In this document: in pieces, positions 16,507 to 24,222 of the stretch
How the letters are laid out: every line of letters begins with the position of its first letter
Position numbering within the stretch: position 1 is the stretch's first letter
Source: GCA-1730015 sp964583825
Lineage (GTDB): Bacteria > Pseudomonadota > Gammaproteobacteria > Granulosicoccales > Granulosicoccaceae
Length of the DNA stretch: 64,000 bases
Direction: 5' to 3'
NCBI GenBank assembly: GCA_964583825.1
Contig: CAZOXM010000001.1
Location: 62,001-126,000, forward strand
Made by a program: the position numbers and the translations under genes
Notes under the pieces: model-generated
Database searches by the model: none
What the model saw: the letters and a program-made list of their open reading frames with translations, nothing else
Told to the model about the DNA's origin: nothing

Positions 16507-18414
16507 CTAGTGTGAGAGCGACAGAGGCTCCTGCGTGGCAGCCAGTTGCAGGGTTTTCAGGAAACGGTCAATCTGGAGGCGAACACCGTCTTCGTCAAGG
16601 CCGACATCGCGCAGCAATTCACCTCGTTCGCCATGTTCCGGGTAGTCATTCGGCAAACCAATATTCAGCACCGGCACTTTGATACCGAGTTGGTGAAGAC
16701 ACTCATTCACAGCGCTGCCGGCGCCACCGGCAATAGTGTTTTCTTCAAGGGTGATCACGGCATCGTGTTGCAGTGCAATTTCGTTGATCAGCGCCCGGTC
16801 AAGCGGTGCAATAAAACGCATGTTGACGGCTGTGGCGTCCAGTTCTTCAGCCATTTTAATCGCCGGGGCCACCATGCTGCCGAAGCCCAGCAGCGCGATG
16901 GATCTTCCTTTGCGAGCGACTTGCGCCTTGCCCACGGGTATGGCTGTCATCTCTTGCTCTACTGTGACACCCGGCCCGGTACCTCGCGGATATCGCACAG
17001 CGGCGGGCCCCTCGATAGTGAGGCCGGTGTAGAGCATCTGTCGGCATTCATTTTCATCCGCCGGCGCCATCACCACCATATTCGGTAAACAACGCAGGAA
17101 CGCATAGTCGAATATGCCGGCATGGGTCGGGCCATCGGCGCCAACCAGGCCGGCGCGGTCGACCGCGAACAGGACTGGCAGGTTTTGTATCGCCACATCG
17201 TGAATCACCTGATCATAGGCGCGTTGCATAAACGTAGAGTAAATCGCGACTACCGGTTTCATTCCGTCACATGCCAGGCCAGCCGCCAGGGTCACGGCAT
17301 GCTGTTCTGCAATGCCGACATCAAAGTAGCGGTCCGGGAATTTCTGTTCAAATTCCACCAGCCCGGAGCCTTCCCGCATCGCCGGTGTGATGCCGATAAC
17401 GCGATTGTCACTGGCGGCGATATCGCACAGCCAGTCGCCGAAAACCTGTGTATAGGTCGGTCCGGTGCTTGATGAAGAAGAGAGCTTCTTGCCGGTCGCC
17501 GGATCAAATGGCGTCACCGCATGCAGGGCAAGGGCATCTTCTTCTGCAAACTTATAGCCCTTACCTTTTTCAGTAACCGCATGCAGCAACAACGGACCTT
17601 TCAGCGCTTTGAGGTTATTGAGTACTTTAATCAGATTCGGCAGGTCATGGCCGTCGACCGGACCGAAGTATTGAAAGCCAAGCTCTTCAAACATGGTCGC
17701 CGGGACAACCATTCCCTTCATGTGCTCTTCAGTGCGCTTGGCCAGTTCCATCATCGAAGGCAGGTGTCGGAGCAATCGCTTGCTGCCTTCGCGTGCGCCG
17801 GAGTAGGTGCGGCTGCTGAGAATTCGGGTCAGGTATTTGTTCAGCGCGCCTACATTTGGTGAGATCGACATGTCGTTGTCGTTGAGGATCACAATCAGGT
17901 TGGCCTTCTCGTCACCGGCATGGTTGAGTGCCTCGAAAGCCATGCCCGCAGTCATTGCACCATCGCCGATCACGGCGATCACTTTTCGATCTTCCTGCTT
18001 GAGCTTCGCAGCGAGTGCCATACCGAGGGCTGCGCTGATAGAAGTGCTGGAGTGTCCCACTCCGAAGGTATCGAATTCGCTTTCAGCTCGCTTCGGGAAC
18101 CCGGCAAGGCCGCCTTTTTTGCGCATGGTGCTCATGCGATCCCGCCGGCCGGTGAGTATCTTGTGCGGGTAGGTCTGATGGCCCACGTCCCATACAATGC
18201 GATCGTTCGGTGTATCAAAGACGTGGTGCAGTGCGACAGTTAACTCAATCGTGCCCAGGCTGGCGCCGAGGTGACCTCCGGTTTCCGCCACCGAATGGAC
18301 CAGAAAAGTGCGCAGCTCATCTGCCAGGGTCTCCAGTTGATCAGCTTCCAGCGCACGCAGATCTTCGGGATTCCTGATATGTTGCAGCAGCGGATAGTTG
18401 GCGGGGTCCGGCAT
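16507..18414 (-). CDS. dxs: 1-deoxy-D-xylulose-5-phosphate synthase
   Basis: A 635-residue thiamine-diphosphate enzyme that joins pyruvate and glyceraldehyde 3-phosphate to give DXP, the entry step of the MEP isoprenoid pathway and a precursor of thiamine and pyridoxal. Seen are HLGASLGTIELTVALH, the GDGAMTAGMAFEALNHAG cofactor motif with LNDNDMSISPNVGAL, the FDVGIAEQHAVTLAAGLA transketolase segment with the catalytic glutamate, and DRAGLVGADGPTHAG. Length matches E. coli Dxs (620). ispA lies upstream on the same strand with a 226-base gap in which I see no gene. Confidence 0.97.
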   Translation of the reverse strand: MPDPANYPLLQHIRNPEDLRALEADQLETLADELRTFLVHSVAETGGHLGASLGTIELTVALHHVFDTPNDRIVWDVGHQTYPHKILTGRRDRMSTMRKKGGLAGFPKRAESEFDTFGVGHSSTSISAALGMALAAKLKQEDRKVIAVIGDGAMTAGMAFEALNHAGDEKANLIVILNDNDMSISPNVGALNKYLTRILSSRTYSGAREGSKRLLRHLPSMMELAKRTEEHMKGMVVPATMFEELGFQYFGPVDGHDLPNLIKVLNNLKALKGPLLLHAVTEKGKGYKFAEEDALALHAVTPFDPATGKKLSSSSSTGPTYTQVFGDWLCDIAASDNRVIGITPAMREGSGLVEFEQKFPDRYFDVGIAEQHAVTLAAGLACDGMKPVVAIYSTFMQRAYDQVIHDVAIQNLPVLFAVDRAGLVGADGPTHAGIFDYAFLRCLPNMVVMAPADENECRQMLYTGLTIEGPAAVRYPRGTGPGVTVEQEMTAIPVGKAQVARKGRSIALLGFGSMVAPAIKMAEELDATAVNMRFIAPLDRALINEIALQHDAVITLEENTIAGGAGSAVNECLHQLGIKVPVLNIGLPNDYPEHGERGELLRDVGLDEDGVRLQIDRFLKTLQLAATQEPLSLSH

Positions 18415-18640
18415 TGAGACTCACAAAGTTACAAGCGAATACGCGTCGATAGTATAGTGGATAGCGTGTTGGGCGTCGGAAAATCGACGGCTATTATCGG
18501 TGTGTCTGCGCAGTCAGACAAGACTGTCAGTGCCGCCCGCGGTCGGGTTGCATCACCAGGGCGAGCGTCTGCCGCTCCAGCCTGTATTCCACTGGTGTTA
18601 GCTGGTGCCCGATGACTCTTCGGGCCGGTGGTACGCCCCA

Positions 18641-19552
18641 TCAATTGGTGCGGTCAATCATAAATTCGGCCAATGCGCGCAGTTCGTCGAATTCCGGTCC
18701 CAGCCCCTGTAGCGCATCCAGCGCCCGGTCGCGCTGCAGACAGGCGTGATCGCGTGCGCCGTCCAGTCCGAGCAGAGAGGGAAATGTCGGTTTGTTCAGA
18801 GCGATATCTGCACCCCGGGTTTTACCCAGCACTTCAGTTTCCTGAACGACGTCGAGAATGTCGTCTGCGATCTGGAATGACAGGCCCACGGCCTCGCCAT
18901 ACTCGCGCAGTTTGTCGATCAACGCGGTGTCCTGCACATTGCTGCACATTGCCCCGAGTACCACGCTCGCGCTGATGAGTGCGCCGGTTTTGCGATGGTG
19001 CATTCTTTCAAGCGCAGCCAGTGACAGCGGCTGACCCACGGCCTGCAGGTCAATCGCCTGTCCTGCTGCCATGCCGCTGACGCCACTCGCGGTGCCCAGT
19101 TCATCGATCATGGCGATGATGGTCTCGGCGGGCAGCTCGCTGCGCATGGAAACGGCCAGCGTAGTAAACGCGAGCGCCTGCAGTGCATCACCGGCCAGTA
19201 TCGCCATTGCCTCACCGTATTTGATATGGCACGTGGGTTTGCCACGGCGCAGATCGTCGTCATCCATGGCGGGCAGATCGTCGTGCACGAGGGAGTAGGC
19301 ATGCATAAGTTCGATCGCACAGGCCGGCCCGTCCAACACCGATTGCCGGGCCTTAAGCGCGGTGCCAGTGGCATAAACCAGCACCGGCCTTACGCGTTTG
19401 CCTCCATTCAACGCGGCATAGTGCATGGCGGATTCAAGGGAGGTGCCGGTTTGCTCAAGTGTTGGCAGGTAGTTGAGCAGTGCGCTGTCGGCGCGCCGCC
19501 GATAACCGTCCAGCACTGCTTCCAGATTAACGAACTGTGCCGGTGTGCTCAC
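18641..19552 (-). CDS. ispA: Farnesyl diphosphate synthase
   Basis: A 303-residue all-helical prenyltransferase that condenses isopentenyl with dimethylallyl and geranyl diphosphate to make farnesyl diphosphate. The first aspartate-rich motif is DDLPAMDDDD with RRGKPTCH next to it, and the second is QIADDILDV. GGKRVRP and the HRKTGALI segment are also conserved. GTG is the start and overlaps the xseB stop by 4 bases (GTGA), so translation is coupled. Chain length (about 300) and the two small residues ahead of the first motif fit FPP synthase rather than a longer-chain enzyme. Confidence 0.95.
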   Translation of the reverse strand: MSTPAQFVNLEAVLDGYRRRADSALLNYLPTLEQTGTSLESAMHYAALNGGKRVRPVLVYATGTALKARQSVLDGPACAIELMHAYSLVHDDLPAMDDDDLRRGKPTCHIKYGEAMAILAGDALQALAFTTLAVSMRSELPAETIIAMIDELGTASGVSGMAAGQAIDLQAVGQPLSLAALERMHHRKTGALISASVVLGAMCSNVQDTALIDKLREYGEAVGLSFQIADDILDVVQETEVLGKTRGADIALNKPTFPSLLGLDGARDHACLQRDRALDALQGLGPEFDELRALAEFMIDRTN

Positions 19553-19797
19553 TGTTCGAAGTCCGCCAGTGCATCGTCTTCGCTGTCTTTGTCTGCGATC
19601 AGAATCTTAACTTTCTTTTCTGCATCGGACAGCGAGTTCTGGCAGAACTGACTCAATGCCATGCCTCTTTCAAATTGCACCAGAGATTCCTCAAGCGACT
19701 GGTCTCCAGTCTCCAGCTGCTCGATCAGTGTTTCCAGCTCACCGAGCGCATCCTCGAATTTAGTACTTTTGGGAATGCTGGTGGATTTCTTACTCAT
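19549..19797 (-). CDS. xseB: Exonuclease VII small subunit
   Basis: An 82-residue XseB protein, partner of XseA in the single-strand exonuclease VII complex. The conserved FEDALGELETLIEQLETGDQ and SLEESLVQFERGM helices form the coiled-coil that binds the large subunit. ATG 19797 is favoured over the adjacent TTG at 19800 because AGGAG lies 5 bases before it. It is the first gene of the xseB-ispA-dxs unit; xseA is not in the window. Confidence 0.95.
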   Translation of the reverse strand: MSKKSTSIPKSTKFEDALGELETLIEQLETGDQSLEESLVQFERGMALSQFCQNSLSDAEKKVKILIADKDSEDDALADFEQ

Positions 19798-19964
19798 CAA
19801 GGCTCCTGAACCATCGGCTCGCTCGAGTTTTCAGTCGCGGCCGACGATTGGAAAGTTCGGTTATACAGGAATTGCTGAAGTGTACACTGATCGTTAACGG
19901 CATTGGATGTGCGTCGCGACGACAGCTGCACTTTAACCATGCTGATCGGGTGAATTCCACCGCT

Positions 19965-21323
19965 TCACAACTGCTCAAGCGCATCAGTGAGTCGCTTCGC
20001 CGCAACGACTTCAAGGCCCTCAATGCTGGTTCTCGGTCGGTTGGCGTGCGGCACAATTGCTTTGGTGATGCCGTGTTTTGCCGCTTCCGCCAATCGCTCC
20101 TGACCGTTGGCCACCGGTCGAACCTCCCCCGAAAGTCCTACCTCGCCGAACACGGCCAGGGTATTGTCGAGTGCAATATCGCGGTAGGAGGACATGGCGG
20201 CCAGCAGCACCGGCAGATCGGCGGCGGTCTCCGATATTCTGACGCCACCCACGATATTTATAAACACATCCTGATCGTGCATGGTAATCGACGCGTGCCG
20301 CTGCAACACCGCCAGCAGCATATTCAGTCGGTTCTGCTCGAGGCCAACGGTGACGCGGCGCGGGTAACTGCTGTGGCTGGCAGTAACCAGCGCCTGTGCT
20401 TCAACCAGCAGGGGTCTCGAACCCTCTCTGGTGATCATAATGACACTGCCGGCGACCGGTTCATCGTGTCGGGACAGAAAAAGCCCGGACGGATTCTTAA
20501 CCCCCTTCAGACCGGTTTCTTCCATCACAAAAACGCCGAGTTCATTCACCGCTCCGAAGCGGTTCTTGATCGCGCGAATCACCCGGTAGCGGCTGTTGGT
20601 ATCTCCTTCGAAATAGAGCACGGTGTCCACCATGTGCTCGAGCACACGCGGACCCGCCAACGCGCCTTCTTTGGTCACATGACCGACAACGAACATCGCC
20701 ACGTTATGCTGCTTGGCGAATCGCACCAGATGTGCTGCCGATTCCCTTACCTGGGCGACGGAGCCGGGTGCTGACTGAAGCAGCTGCGTGTAGACCGTCT
20801 GGATCGAATCAATCACCATGACCTGTGGTTTGTCTTTCAGCGCATGCTGACTAATAGACTCCACACAGGTCTCGGTTAAAAGACGCAGGTTTTTTACCGG
20901 CAGACCGAGTCTGCGAGCACGCAGAGAGACTTGCTGCAATGACTCTTCGCCGGTCACATACAGCGTCGCATAGTTGGCCGACAGCGAAGCCATGCACTGC
21001 AGTAACAGTGTCGATTTGCCAATACCGGGGTCTCCGCCGATCAGGGTCACAGACCCCGCCACCACCCCGCCTCCGAGGGCGCGATCCAGCTCGGACAGAC
21101 CGGTGCCGAAGCGAGGCTCCGCGGAGAGGTCGACATCGGCAATAGATGTAATCGCAGCGGTGCCGGCGTAGCCCTGAAAGCGTTCTGCGGTTTTGCCCGT
21201 CGCAGCCACGCTCACGGATTCCTCAAGCGTGTTCCACTCACCGCAGTCCGCGCACTGACCACTCCACTTTGACGCCACGCCGCCGCAGTTGCGACAGTGG
21301 TACGAGGTTTTACTTTTTGCCAT
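19965..21323 (-). CDS. radA: DNA repair protein RadA (Sms)
   Basis: A 452-residue RadA/Sms ATPase that drives branch migration during recombination. The N-terminal zinc finger is CRNCG...CADCGEWNT, the Walker A is GGDPGIGKST, the RadA-specific motif KNRFGAVNELGVF is present, and the C-terminal Lon-like domain ends with AIVPHANRPR. ATG 21323 gives the standard MAKSKTSYHCRNCG beginning; a TTG five codons upstream is less likely. Genes upstream (corB) and downstream (xseB) are on the same strand with gaps of 132 and 167 bases. Confidence 0.96.
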   Translation of the reverse strand: MAKSKTSYHCRNCGGVASKWSGQCADCGEWNTLEESVSVAATGKTAERFQGYAGTAAITSIADVDLSAEPRFGTGLSELDRALGGGVVAGSVTLIGGDPGIGKSTLLLQCMASLSANYATLYVTGEESLQQVSLRARRLGLPVKNLRLLTETCVESISQHALKDKPQVMVIDSIQTVYTQLLQSAPGSVAQVRESAAHLVRFAKQHNVAMFVVGHVTKEGALAGPRVLEHMVDTVLYFEGDTNSRYRVIRAIKNRFGAVNELGVFVMEETGLKGVKNPSGLFLSRHDEPVAGSVIMITREGSRPLLVEAQALVTASHSSYPRRVTVGLEQNRLNMLLAVLQRHASITMHDQDVFINIVGGVRISETAADLPVLLAAMSSYRDIALDNTLAVFGEVGLSGEVRPVANGQERLAEAAKHGITKAIVPHANRPRTSIEGLEVVAAKRLTDALEQL

Positions 21324-21455
21324 GCACTGCCTGATCAAAAATAAAGTACGGCATTGTAACCGCTGCAGAGCATCGGACCGTACTGTCCCGCTCTGAGGGA
21401 TTTTGTTGCGGGCAGAAGCGGTTTACACCCGCCTCAAACGTGCAGGAGACGACGC

Positions 21456-22793
21456 CTACGATTGAAGCGAAGCGCGCATTTTGGCTTCTGTCAGTTCGAC
21501 ATCGCTGTTTTCGCGCGGGGTATAGTTTTTAATCAACCGGTCTATGCGAGCTGACTGCACCACGTTGCCTTTGACGTTTGTGACCTCTATTGGTCGACCG
21601 TTGACAATAAACGAGGCTCCGCGTTCGGGGATATTCTGCAGGTGCTCCAGTACCAGTCCGTTGAGCGTTTTCGGACCTTCAGTTGGCAGGTTCCACTGTA
21701 GCTCCCGATTGAGTTCCCGAACAGAAATGCTTCCCTGAACAACGTAGGAGCCATCCTGCATCAGTGCGATTTCGCTGAGTTTTTCCTGCTGTGACGGATC
21801 GCTGGTGAATTCGCCGACGATCTCCTCGAGTATATCTTCAATGGTGATGAGCCCCTGGATGTCTCCATACTCGTCGACCACGAGTCCGATACGCTTTTTC
21901 TCTTTTTGAAAGTTAAGCAGCTGCAGCGTTACCGGCGTTCCCTCAGGAACAAAGTAGGCATCTCTGACGCTGCTCTCGAGGTAGGCCTGGGTAATCGTCT
22001 CGCCCTTCAGAAGCTTCAGCATACGGCGCAGGTACAAAAATCCTTCAACTTTGTCGATATCTTCGCGATATACCGGCATACGGCTGTGTGCGCTGCGGCC
22101 GAGCTTGTCGACTATCTTCGGCCACGGATCGTCAAGGTCGATTCCCACGATTTCGTTCCTGGGTACCATGATCTCATCGACACTGACCTTTTCAAGGTCC
22201 AGTATGTTGAGCAGCATTTTCTGGTGGCGTTCGGGAATCATATCGCCGGCTTCATCGACCACCGTCCTGAGTTCTTCGCTGTTAAGCTTGTCGGCGCTGA
22301 GTGATTTTCTCGCGTCGACCCCCACGTAGCTGAGCATTCTGTTGACCAGCGAGTTCACCAGAAACACCAGCGGCCAGGTGAATTTCATCAAAGGGGTGTA
22401 AATGTGTGCTGCGAAGAAGGCGAGCTTTTCAGATTTGATCGTCGCGAATGTCTTGGGTAGTACTTCCGCGAAAACGAGAATGACCAGCGTTAGCAACCCT
22501 GTGACCACAGCAATCCCTTTGTCACCCCAGATGCTGATCGCCACAATGGTGGCGAGCGCCGATGCAAGGATATTGACAAAGTTGTTGCCGAGAAGAATCA
22601 GGCCAATAAGACGGTCGGGTTTCTCGAGCAGCGCCGCGGCTTTGAGCGCGCCGGTATGACCGTTCTTTGCGAGGTTTCGCAGCCGGTACCGGTTCAGTGT
22701 CATGAGAGCGGTTTCAGAACCGGAGAAAAATCCGGACAGCCCGATCAGGATTACTAGCGTTACCAGCAGTACGCCGATGGGAACGTCGTTCAA
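21456..22793 (-). CDS. corB: CorB/HlyC-CorC family membrane protein
   Basis: A 445-residue protein with an N-terminal DUF21 (CNNM) domain of several membrane helices (SGFFSGSETALMTLNRYRL opening), a pair of CBS domains in the middle (MVPRNEIVGIDLDD; VVDEYGDIQGLITIEDILEEIVGE), and a C-terminal CorC_HlyC domain (GSISVRELNRELQWNLP). CorB-type proteins are linked to magnesium efflux or cobalt resistance. The predicted start is TTG. The order corB-ypjD next to a divergent ffh is the common gammaproteobacterial arrangement, which supports the assignment. Confidence 0.92.
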   Translation of the reverse strand: MNDVPIGVLLVTLVILIGLSGFFSGSETALMTLNRYRLRNLAKNGHTGALKAAALLEKPDRLIGLILLGNNFVNILASALATIVAISIWGDKGIAVVTGLLTLVILVFAEVLPKTFATIKSEKLAFFAAHIYTPLMKFTWPLVFLVNSLVNRMLSYVGVDARKSLSADKLNSEELRTVVDEAGDMIPERHQKMLLNILDLEKVSVDEIMVPRNEIVGIDLDDPWPKIVDKLGRSAHSRMPVYREDIDKVEGFLYLRRMLKLLKGETITQAYLESSVRDAYFVPEGTPVTLQLLNFQKEKKRIGLVVDEYGDIQGLITIEDILEEIVGEFTSDPSQQEKLSEIALMQDGSYVVQGSISVRELNRELQWNLPTEGPKTLNGLVLEHLQNIPERGASFIVNGRPIEVTNVKGNVVQSARIDRLIKNYTPRENSDVELTEAKMRASLQS

Positions 22794-22919
22794 GTTGAGT
22801 GTCTGGATCCTGACCTGATGCGGAGCCTATAAGTATAGCCTCACGCAGCGGCTGTCAAGCAGTCAGTGCTGGTGTTCATGCATTAATTGTTTGAATCTAT
22901 TTAGAAAAGCGTTTGTCTT

Positions 22920-23100
22920 TGCGGGCCCAGGAGTCTGCGCGGTAGCAGTCTGCGTAGCGACAGCGTGTCCGTTTGTGTCTGAATACGCCTTTTTTTGAGA
23001 AGCATAGTTGCTCATACGCGACGAAAACAAAAGGCTTATTCCGGCACAATCCGGTGCGCTCGCAGTAGCGCAGGTTCTGCCGCGCAGACTCCTGGGCCAC
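22920..23100. repeat. Long imperfect palindrome made of two REP-like arms
   Basis: The left arm (22920-23005) is the reverse complement of the right arm (about 23015-23100) with scattered mismatches. The outer 18 bases, CCCAGGAGTCTGCGCGG against CCGCGCAGACTCCTGGG, match perfectly and inner blocks (GAATACGCC against GGCTTATTC; GAGAAGCA against TGCTC) continue the symmetry to a centre near 23010. The outer ~50-base arm recurs as a single copy at 54641-54697, where it forms a compact hairpin containing GCGGTAG. This singlet-plus-inverted-pair pattern is what REP/BIME families look like. Confidence 0.75.
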
Positions 23101-23105
23101 CTTAG

Positions 23106-23244
23106 CAGGATGTTGAAAAACTATTGCGCTAGGTCTGAGGGCGTTAAATTCCCCCTCAAAATGCTCTTTTATAACTCATAAACTGCGCTTTTTCGGGGAA
23201 AATTGCCTACTCAGACCGTCGCTCATCACGTTTTTTACACCCTG
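23106..23244. repeat. MITE-like fold-back element
   Basis: A 139-base element. Its left 49 bases (from CAGGATGTTGAAAAAC) and the reverse complement of its right 50 bases (from CAGGGTGTAAAAAAC) align over their full length at roughly 70 percent, sharing GGTCTGAG and TTCCCC blocks. About 40 A/T-rich bases form the loop. The right end abuts the ypjD stop codon exactly. No target duplication could be fixed with confidence. The ends look like those of a non-autonomous transposable element; the matching transposase is not here. Confidence 0.65.
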
Positions 23245-24072
23245 TCAGGTCAGAAGCAGTTCAATCACGAATTTGCTGCCGAAATAACCCAGAAGCAGTG
23301 ATAGGAAAGCACCCAGCGTCAGGCCTGCGGCTTTCTGGCCGCGCCATCCCCAGCGCAGATGTCCGGTGAGTAGTCCGGCAATCAGACACCACGCCACCAC
23401 CGACAGAATGGTTTTGTGCACCATGCGCTGGGCAAACATGTCGTCGAGGAAGAAGAAACCTGTCATCAGCGCCAGCGACAGGAAGATAAAGCTTGCCAGC
23501 AGTAGCTGAAAAAGTACCGATTCCATCACCTTCAGTGGGGGCAGTGCGCGCAACAGCCCGCCGGTATTGCGTTCTTTCAACCGCTTGTCCTGCATAGACA
23601 CCAGTACCGCCTGGCCGGTGGCAATGGTCAGCAGCGCATAAGCGATTACGCTGATCATCACGTGCCACTGCACGCCGGTCGAGAATGAACTGGCCGCGCC
23701 GTCACGGGAAAACAACGAAAGGATCAGTGCTATCGCCGCTATCGGAAACAGAAACAGGCCGAGGTTGATCACCGGTCTTCCGATATTCAACAGCAGCGTC
23801 AACGCCACGGCGAGCCAGGTCGTCACTGACAGCGCATTGAAGAAAGAGAAATTAAGCCCGGACGTAGTCAGTGCCGATCCGAACAGCGTGAGCGCATGGG
23901 CCAGCGCGGCTGCCAGAGCACAAAACCACACCGGTTTTTGCCGATCTGCCCGCTCGCCAGAGTCATCGTTGCCGGCGCTGACCGTGGTACGGAACAGTAA
24001 TGCGGCACTCAGACAGTAGAGTGCTGCGGCGAGCAGCCCGATCAGGTGGTTATCCAGCAGAGAGTTTGGCAT
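23245..24072 (-). CDS. ypjD: Inner membrane protein YpjD, CcsA/HemX-like
   Basis: A 275-residue membrane protein with about eight hydrophobic helices, belonging to the cytochrome c assembly (CcsA) superfamily as YpjD. The GVQWHVMISVIAYALLTIA segment and the conserved histidine in VHKTILS are typical. In E. coli ypjD also lies divergent from ffh; its exact role is unsettled, with proposals in cobalt/magnesium tolerance and cytochrome maturation. I start it at ATG 24072 (MPNSLLDNH); the open frame extends to 24216, but the extension translates a copy of the dispersed repeat (VGQESAR) and is not part of the family. A MITE-like element begins directly after the stop. Confidence 0.88.
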   Translation of the reverse strand: MPNSLLDNHLIGLLAAALYCLSAALLFRTTVSAGNDDSGERADRQKPVWFCALAAALAHALTLFGSALTTSGLNFSFFNALSVTTWLAVALTLLLNIGRPVINLGLFLFPIAAIALILSLFSRDGAASSFSTGVQWHVMISVIAYALLTIATGQAVLVSMQDKRLKERNTGGLLRALPPLKVMESVLFQLLLASFIFLSLALMTGFFFLDDMFAQRMVHKTILSVVAWCLIAGLLTGHLRWGWRGQKAAGLTLGAFLSLLLGYFGSKFVIELLLT

Positions 24073-24186
24073 AGCCAGTGTGCACGCTTGAATTCGACGC
24101 CAGAGCCTACAGGGTAGCGAAAGTGAGGTAATGGTGAAATATGATTGTATACTCGCTGTTGAACAATAAACGTCCTGACTTAGCGT

Positions 24187-24206
24187 TCGCGCAGACTCCT
24201 GGCCCA
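24187..24206. repeat. Partial copy of the REP-like arm upstream of ffh
   Basis: CGCGCAGACTCCTGGCCCAC, apart from one lost G, equals the outer end of the REP-like arm found at 23081-23100. It lies 17 bases before the ffh ATG, inside the divergent ypjD-ffh control region, so it may affect the ffh leader. Confidence 0.55.
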
Positions 24207-24222
24207 CCGGGAACACACCCTT

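Larger units (their letters stand above)
22794..23244. other. Repeat-filled gap between corB and ypjD
   Basis: The 451 bases hold no credible gene. The first ~125 bases should contain the corB promoter. From about 22920 to the ypjD stop the gap is filled by two adjoining fold-back elements, described separately. A frame reads through both elements on the minus strand without a stop from about 23177 to 22897, but it looks like repeat-derived sequence. Confidence 0.7.

Noticed and set aside
18429..18644. 71-codon open frame between ispA and dxs
   Set aside because: Its translation is Pro/Ala/Arg-rich with no recognisable domain; probably chance in a GC-rich gap.
22897..23100. 67-codon open frame on the minus strand
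   Set aside because: It consists entirely of the imperfect palindrome and recurs in part as a repeat at other loci, so it is repeat-derived and not a gene.
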